From assembly GCA_023078555.1 (NCBI GenBank), contig CM041198.1, positions 3,643,354 through 3,707,353 of the forward strand: 64,000 nucleotides of DNA. The letters are read 5' to 3'. The notes beneath the pieces are model-generated. The model saw nothing but the letters and a program-made list of their open reading frames with translations. It made no database searches and was not told the origin of the DNA. How positions within the stretch are numbered: the first letter of the stretch is position 1; each line of letters begins with the position of its first letter. This DNA is from Ulva prolifera (taxonomy: Eukaryota; Chlorophyta; Ulvophyceae; Ulvales; Ulvaceae). The translations under genes and the position numbers were made by a program. Below, one piece after another: positions 58,750-64,000 of this stretch.

Positions 58750-61411
58750 ATGCCCCCATCAGTCCCGACTGTCGATCCAAGCTGGCAGGAGCGAAGACGC
58801 GCACTCGCCGCTGCTGGCACAGCACAGGCACGGCTGTCAAAGCAATACATCTGCCATCAATAAATGCTTTTGCTGCTTCAAGCATGTACTCCACGGCATC
58901 GAAAGCATGATGGCGCTGTTGAGCACTGCTGAGGCCATTCGTGCAGGTCTTTGACTTCGAAAAGTGGGTCAAACATCGATCGCTATGGAAGTACTGGATC
59001 GCAGTAAAAACACTTCCGACCTCGCATGTTCTCAGATCGTGCGCAGTTCCCGTGCTGTGGGTCCTCTTTGTGTCCATACTTGTAGGCATCAAAGACGAGC
59101 TGGAGGAGCGGGATGTCATTCCATCATGGTTTCGTGTCGAAAGAATAACGGAAATAGGTGCGCTCAGCGTGCGATGGGGCTCTGCCATCAGCATGACTGT
59201 ATGATGTTTGTTCGTCTCTTGAGGCGTGCCTCGTGCCTCGCAGACTCCGGCGATGCTATGCAGTTCAGGAGCCCCTCACAATCACGTCGTTTGCCCTGTC
59301 ACTTCTGCTAGTTTTCCGAACAAATTCTTCGTACGCTCGATTTGCGGAAGCGCGATCTCTATGGGGCATGGTCCTGAACCGCTCTCGTGACTTGGCAAGG
59401 CAATGCGTGTCTTTTTACCCGACCAGTGAATGGAACGGCAAGGCAACTTTCGTCCGTTGGACCATATCTTTTAGCAAGTGCTTGTTGTGCCACCTGCGGC
59501 CATACAGCTCCCTCAGAGATGAGGTCTCCGAAGTGCTGAGCAAGGAGGAGATCCAAATTCTGTTGGCCGCCGAGCACCCGGTCGTCATGTGCCTCCAGGT
59601 GTGCTATGGGATCATAATCACATATTACGCAGCTGTGCCTCGTCCATGGTATCCATTCTGACCCCTTCCCAAATGCTTACAGGTTCTATCAGAGCTGATT
59701 GAGGCTGCACCCATCACTGCAATGCAGCGCTGGCAGATGCACGAGAATCTGACCAAGCTTGAAGACATGCTCGGGGCCTGTGAACGCATCTTCAAGACTC
59801 CCATCCCCCTCGCATACTCGCGCCATACCCACCGGTTCCTTATCATCTGGCTCACCATCCTGCCCTATGCCCTGTGGTCGACTTTTGACTGGGTGACACT
59901 GATTGTTGCCCCCCTCATCAGTCTCCTTCTGTCTGGCATCAACGAGATCGGAATCGATGTCGAGGAGCCGTTCTCGCTGCTCCCGCTAGCAGCTATCGCT
60001 GACACAGCTCTCAGGGACTGCACTCAGATTGTCAACCTACAGGTGTGCTCATGGAGGCCATCTCCACGTCTTGCCCAGTGCAGCAGAGCCCGCTGAAAGC
60101 TTCTTGTGGCAGGTCTGTGACATGTCCACTGCATCAAGCCTGCCTAGTACGCTGCGATGCTCTAGTATTCCTTGGGACACAACAACGCCACACCTCGCAC
60201 TCGATGGGCACTGCGCCAGAGCTCGTGTGGAGCCATGAGTGCTCATATCGCGCATGAAGCGTATGAAGCTTACATGCATTTGTGACTGGATCAGTGATAG
60301 CTGAGCTCGGGCTTTCGGGAGCCCGTGCCGCTGGTGAAAACCGGCCGGGTATCTTGATTGGTTGAATGATGTGTGTTCTGCCGTACAATGGCAGGCGCTT
60401 TTGAAAAGTAGCACCTGCCGGTCGACGCAGTGTGCGCATGTGCAGCTGCTTCTGGCGGACCGCCTGATCGAGGCCCGCGACCACTCCCTCAACGGCCGAG
60501 TCTTCAACGTCGTGCAAGACGAGCGCGACACGAAGCTCGCGAAGGAGCAGGTCGACCTCCTGCCCCTCGCCCGCCGCTCCGCCGTCTCAATGCTCGAGCA
60601 GGTGACGTCCCGCATCAACAGCTCCGCGCTGCAGCGGCCCTCACTCGGCCCCGCGATGTCGCGCACCGGCAGCAACACCGCAATCGGCACCGGCCTGGCC
60701 ACACCGAGGCCCCGGCCGCAGCTGCAGCGCCACAGCGCAGCGGCCGGGGCGCTGCGGTCTGTGCCGGAGCGGCCGTCCCTGCAGCGCCACAGCGCAATGG
60801 GCAGCTTCAACCACGCCGCGGCGGCTTCGTCGGCGGCGGCCGCCGTGGCCGCCGTGGACGCGGCTGAGAGCATCGCGCGCAGCAAGATCAGCACCGTGGC
60901 CGAGGACGTCAGCATGCCCCCACCGCCGGTCAGTTCTGGAGCTGTCCGCGTAGACCGGCCGCCGTCAGAGGTTGAGAGCGAGGAGCCGGCCGGAACCCCG
61001 ACGATTGTTGCCGCTCCATGGCCGGGGGCCCCGAGCTCACCACACTCGGCAGTGAGTCCCCCCAACTCGGTGCGCTCTGCGTTCGCGGCCATGCCGGACA
61101 GCCCGCGCTCAGACGCGCAGATCGGCATGCACCACGTGTCGTCCGTGCCGCAAGCGGCTCTGGACCCCCGCGACGCGCGACTGCGGTTCTACGGACGCGG
61201 GGAAGATGGGGACGGGGCGCTGCCGGGAGGTCTAAGGAATGCGTCCAGCGTTGGGCGCCGCAGCAGCGGCCGCACGGTCGGCGAGAGCGGGCGGCGGAGT
61301 CTCGACTCGACGACGCAGCATAGCAGCGAAACGCTGCTGGCGCGGGCCGCGCGGCGGGGCGCTGCCCTGGCTGAGCGGATCCGTCAGAGTACTAGAACAC
61401 AGGACCCATAG
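58750..61411 (+). CDS. Bestrophin-like anion channel with long C-terminal tail, second of the pair
   Basis: Five exons give 649 residues: 58750-58827, 58947-59157, 59264-59598, 59683-60042 and 60446-61411. Exons 3 and 4 have exactly the same lengths (335 and 360 bp) as in the upstream gene, and all intron positions match. Exon 1 ends in QERRRALAAAGTAQ, aligned to AERRRAMAAAGAEQ of the neighbour, and this forces a GC donor (CAG|GCACGG) for intron 1. The channel body keeps FRTNSSYARFAEARSLWG, LIIWLTILPYALWS and GINEIGIDVEEPFSLLP. The tail is about 320 residues, disordered, with poly-Ala, Pro/Ser clusters and three LQR-x-S motifs. It ends near RLRFYGRGEDGDG, similar to the tail end of the first gene. 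A long disordered tail recalls Chlamydomonas BST4, but no Rubisco-binding tryptophan motif is evident. Confidence 0.86.
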
Positions 61412-62412
61412 CTGGTCATGTTGGGTCATCTAGCACGGTGACCTACTCATTCTTATTTCTTGGTTCCAATGATGAGGTGATCGCCCTGAACAAGCACACA
61501 TGCGACTCAGCTCTGAGTGCTGGCGGAGGCAGCAGGGATCAGGGGCCGTGGCATGAGGCGGACATCTGCTTTGCACGCTCTCTTGGCGGTGGCAGAAATT
61601 GAAGCCTCAGCGTGATGAACTGCGCCGGCATCACATGGATCGTTGTGCGCATCTGTGTGATGTGGGTCCGGTGAGAAGAGACGTGTGTGGCAGCGGTGTG
61701 GTGCATTGTCGCATATCTGCTGCAGCTGCCAGCCATTCAATGATTCATTTTTCTACTATGCGTCCTGATTCGATGATTGAGTTGTGTTGATTCCATACCT
61801 TACTGCATTCGATTGGTCATTGGCTCAGCGACGGCGCTGATGCTTGCAGTCACAATCAGGGTCAACTGCTCTCTACACAACCATGTTTCTGGCTACAGCT
61901 GCAGCACTCTTCGAACATGTCGTTATGCGAATCAAATGCGAAACTGTCCTGACAGTCATCCCTGGAGGGATATCACACTGCACTGTTAATGAGCTTGTGA
62001 TGATCCAATCATTCTCTGAGTTCCGGACCGATGGGAGCCGCTGCGCCCACAAAAAAGCACAGCACCAGTTGAAATCTGCTTTCGGTGATTGTGTGATCTA
62101 TCTGCTACAGTGATCCAAAAAAACTGCCACATAGGGCACCTGATTCGATGAAGTGCACAAAGACAGAACAACAAAACATGCGGTGCACGGAAGCTTCTGC
62201 AGCTCCTGCGTGCTCAGCTGGACACGCTTGTGTTTTGAAAAAAAAAGGTTGTGCAAACATGGCAGTGTGTGGCAGGCTTTCTCAGTGTGAACGCCTTCGG
62301 CCTGGGACGCATGCGCCCTGGTCCTGTGCCCCCTTTGCAGCCACATTCAAGAGGCTGTTGTGGATGATTGTGGTTCGGCCCAGGTGATACTTTGTGTGTG
62401 TAGTGTGTCCAC

Positions 62413-62514
62413 GAGTGTTGGGTCGTCGGGCCCGATCATATGTAACAATTCCGAATGTTCAGGTGTACTTTCTGGGTGGCAGCCCTGGAATTGCTGTAAA
62501 GCGCCCCAACACTG
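62413..62514 (+). mobile_element. MITE copy B, with extended inverted ends
   Basis: Starts GAGTGTTGGGTCGTCGGGCC and ends with the inverse of CAGTGTTGGGGCG. Inverted similarity continues outward (TGTCCAC left, GTGGACA right), so the inverted repeat here is about 20 bp. The interior TACTTTCTGGGTGGCAGCCC matches the family. Confidence 0.7.
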
Positions 62515-63192
62515 GTGGACAGCCGTCAGGATGCCGGGGCCGGGAGGTGTGATGCCCACCTCGTGCGGCCGTTTCGTCAGCACCAGGCACCCACCCACTC
62601 TCTGATACGCCGCTGTGGCCCCGGGGCATTGTCATTGGCCGCCACATCTGCTCCTTGAGACAGGGCGTGTGATTGGGCTCTGCGGCATCTGCCCGGCGCT
62701 ACCGCAGCACTGGAGGCGCGTCCCCAGCGGTCTCTGATGAGGCCGGCCATTGCCCACAGCGGCAGCTCAGCTATCAACCCCCCCGCCACACCCTCAGCCA
62801 CCCCGGCCTCTCGCATGCCCACATCCTCTCACGTGCCACGCCCTGCGCCCCCTCAGACACCCGTCCAGCTGCTCCTGCTGAACTCAGCACAGCCGGCATT
62901 GCGAGCCTGCCAGGCGCAGAGCCCGCCGGTCAGAACGCATGGCACGTAGGCACCCCCCGGCACGCCCTCCCTAGCATGCACGGTTCCAAGGTCATGTCGG
63001 GGCATCTCGTGTGAGATCAACCTCGACCTTGAGACGAGATGACCGACTTTGTGCCATCCCTATCACTCAAGTGGACTAGCATAAATTCAAGTGTAATTGC
63101 ATATTTGTGTAAAATTCATGCAGGCCATATGATATCCAGCGTGACTGACAGGCTCCTCTCCCCGTCATCGGCCTGTCATTGAGATTCTGTGT

Positions 63193-63225
63193 AAGTAAAG
63201 CAAATCTGGATCACTGAGCCATATT
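63193..63225 (+). repeat. AGTAAAGTAAATC dispersed repeat, copy 7
   Basis: Reads AAGTAAAGCAAATCTGGATC, then ACTGAGCCATA. The palindromic part is lost. Confidence 0.6.
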
Positions 63226-63264
63226 CTCGAGACATGGTCATACACTGGCTACATGGATAGGTCA

Positions 63265-63312
63265 AGTAAAGTAAATCTGGATTGACTGACCAGCATCCTG
63301 GACGTTGACACC
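63265..63312 (+). repeat. AGTAAAGTAAATC dispersed repeat, copy 8
   Basis: Reads AAGTAAAGTAAATCTGGATT, then GACTGACCAGCATCCTGGAC. It is 72 bp after copy 7 and in the same orientation. Confidence 0.65.
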
Positions 63313-64000
63313 TCCGAGTTGACGGGACCACATGCCGAAGGGGTAAACCACCTGGAAATCCCCCTCAGACGACCGTACGAAACTCCCAGGGCCTCCTCCT
63401 GTGCTAAGCGAGGTGGTCACGCACGGCCGCTTCAATTCCCCAAAGCGCGCACATGTGTTCTGCATAAGCGACCCCACGACCTCCTGAAAAGGAAGGAATA
63501 GCTTTTATAGGTGGCGTGTGCTGCTTGTTCAATGCAGCAAGCGGCGTGTGCTGCGTGCTGGCCTGGGCTTGAGCTGCCTGTCCGCCTGATGCACATGTGA
63601 AGTCATTGGTGGCGTGAGGCCACGGTTGCGTTGTAGCCTGTGATAATCCGACCCTGCTGCGATTGCAGACGGCATACCGGCGGACCTATAATTCGTTTTG
63701 ACGCACGGAGGTTGAATGCCGACGCATGGTGCAGTGTGCATGAATTGGGGTTTAGCACATCTGCTGCGGTTCGAGGCACTGGGGTCGCGTCGCAGTTTTG
63801 CCATTTGGGCCCAGGCTCGCACAACTCAACATCTGCAGACGTGACGCGATGCCGGGTTAGGGCTTCCTGAGGCATCGACGCCACATCCGCTGATGTCGGC
63901 TGGTCGGTCGCGACATGCATGCTCCACCGGTGTAACCTCGTGCGGTTCAGAATCGCATGGCCCCCGAAGTCACGGCACAGTCGTCGCCGTTCAAGCACGC

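Larger units (their letters stand above)
61412..64000. other. Right-hand interval, repeats only
   Basis: No gene is supported in the last 2.6 kb. It holds MITE copy B (62413-62514) and two dispersed-repeat copies (63193-63225 and 63265-63312). Open frames up to about 130 codons near the right edge have no domain or splice support, though a gene could begin beyond the window. Confidence 0.45.

Overview
The window looks like nuclear DNA of a chlorophyte green alga. Its genes are split by many short GT-AG introns, and the recognisable products are plant or algal types: a plastid SppA-type protease, two thylakoid-type bestrophins, a B-box/CCT CONSTANS-like regulator, a second CCT-domain protein, and a plastid CBM20 starch-binding protein. 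There is no operon-like packing and no bacterial gene order. I cannot name the species. Every exon model below comes from reading splice sites and frames by eye.

Positions 1-14878 are a tandem array of a 1909-bp unit, a macrosatellite that probably continues beyond the left edge. There are nine units, and wherever I compared them they are the same apart from three length variants. Most units carry a 754-bp non-coding segment with 27-bp terminal inverted repeats, which I interpret as a non-autonomous DNA transposon. Two units (7637-8789 and 10516-11668) are exact empty sites, in which the insertion point is the centre of a 12-bp palindrome. The array stops at the right end of the last copy of this element.

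The rest is a gene-sparse single-copy region. In order it holds a CONSTANS-like gene (+, 16021-17428), SPPA (+, 21127-26621, nine exons, 708 residues), a candidate Cys-rich gene (-, 27169-28360), a Ser/Pro-rich gene of unknown function (+, about 28638-30849), a CBM20 protein (-, 35207-32574), a candidate set of exons on + (35528-36536), a type II membrane glycosyltransferase-like gene (-, 39901-38061), a CCT-domain gene (-, 45678-44869), a Pro/Ala-rich protein with repeated PGN motifs (-, 51936-50518), and two tandem bestrophin genes (+, 53677-56640 and 58750-61411) with matching exon structure.

Two short dispersed repeat families run through introns and intergenic DNA. One is a MITE of about 105 bp with ends CAGTGTTGGGTCG; five copies were found, one forming the 3' end of a CBM20 intron and one starting nine bases after the SPPA stop. 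The other is a motif of about 55 bp with a GTCCTCTTCAGGAC palindrome and an (AGTAA)n-like end, with eight copies. Several genes point to the chloroplast (SPPA, bestrophins and CBM20 touch thylakoid maintenance, anion or bicarbonate flux, and starch). Their proximity may be chance, since nothing in the sequence shows co-regulation.
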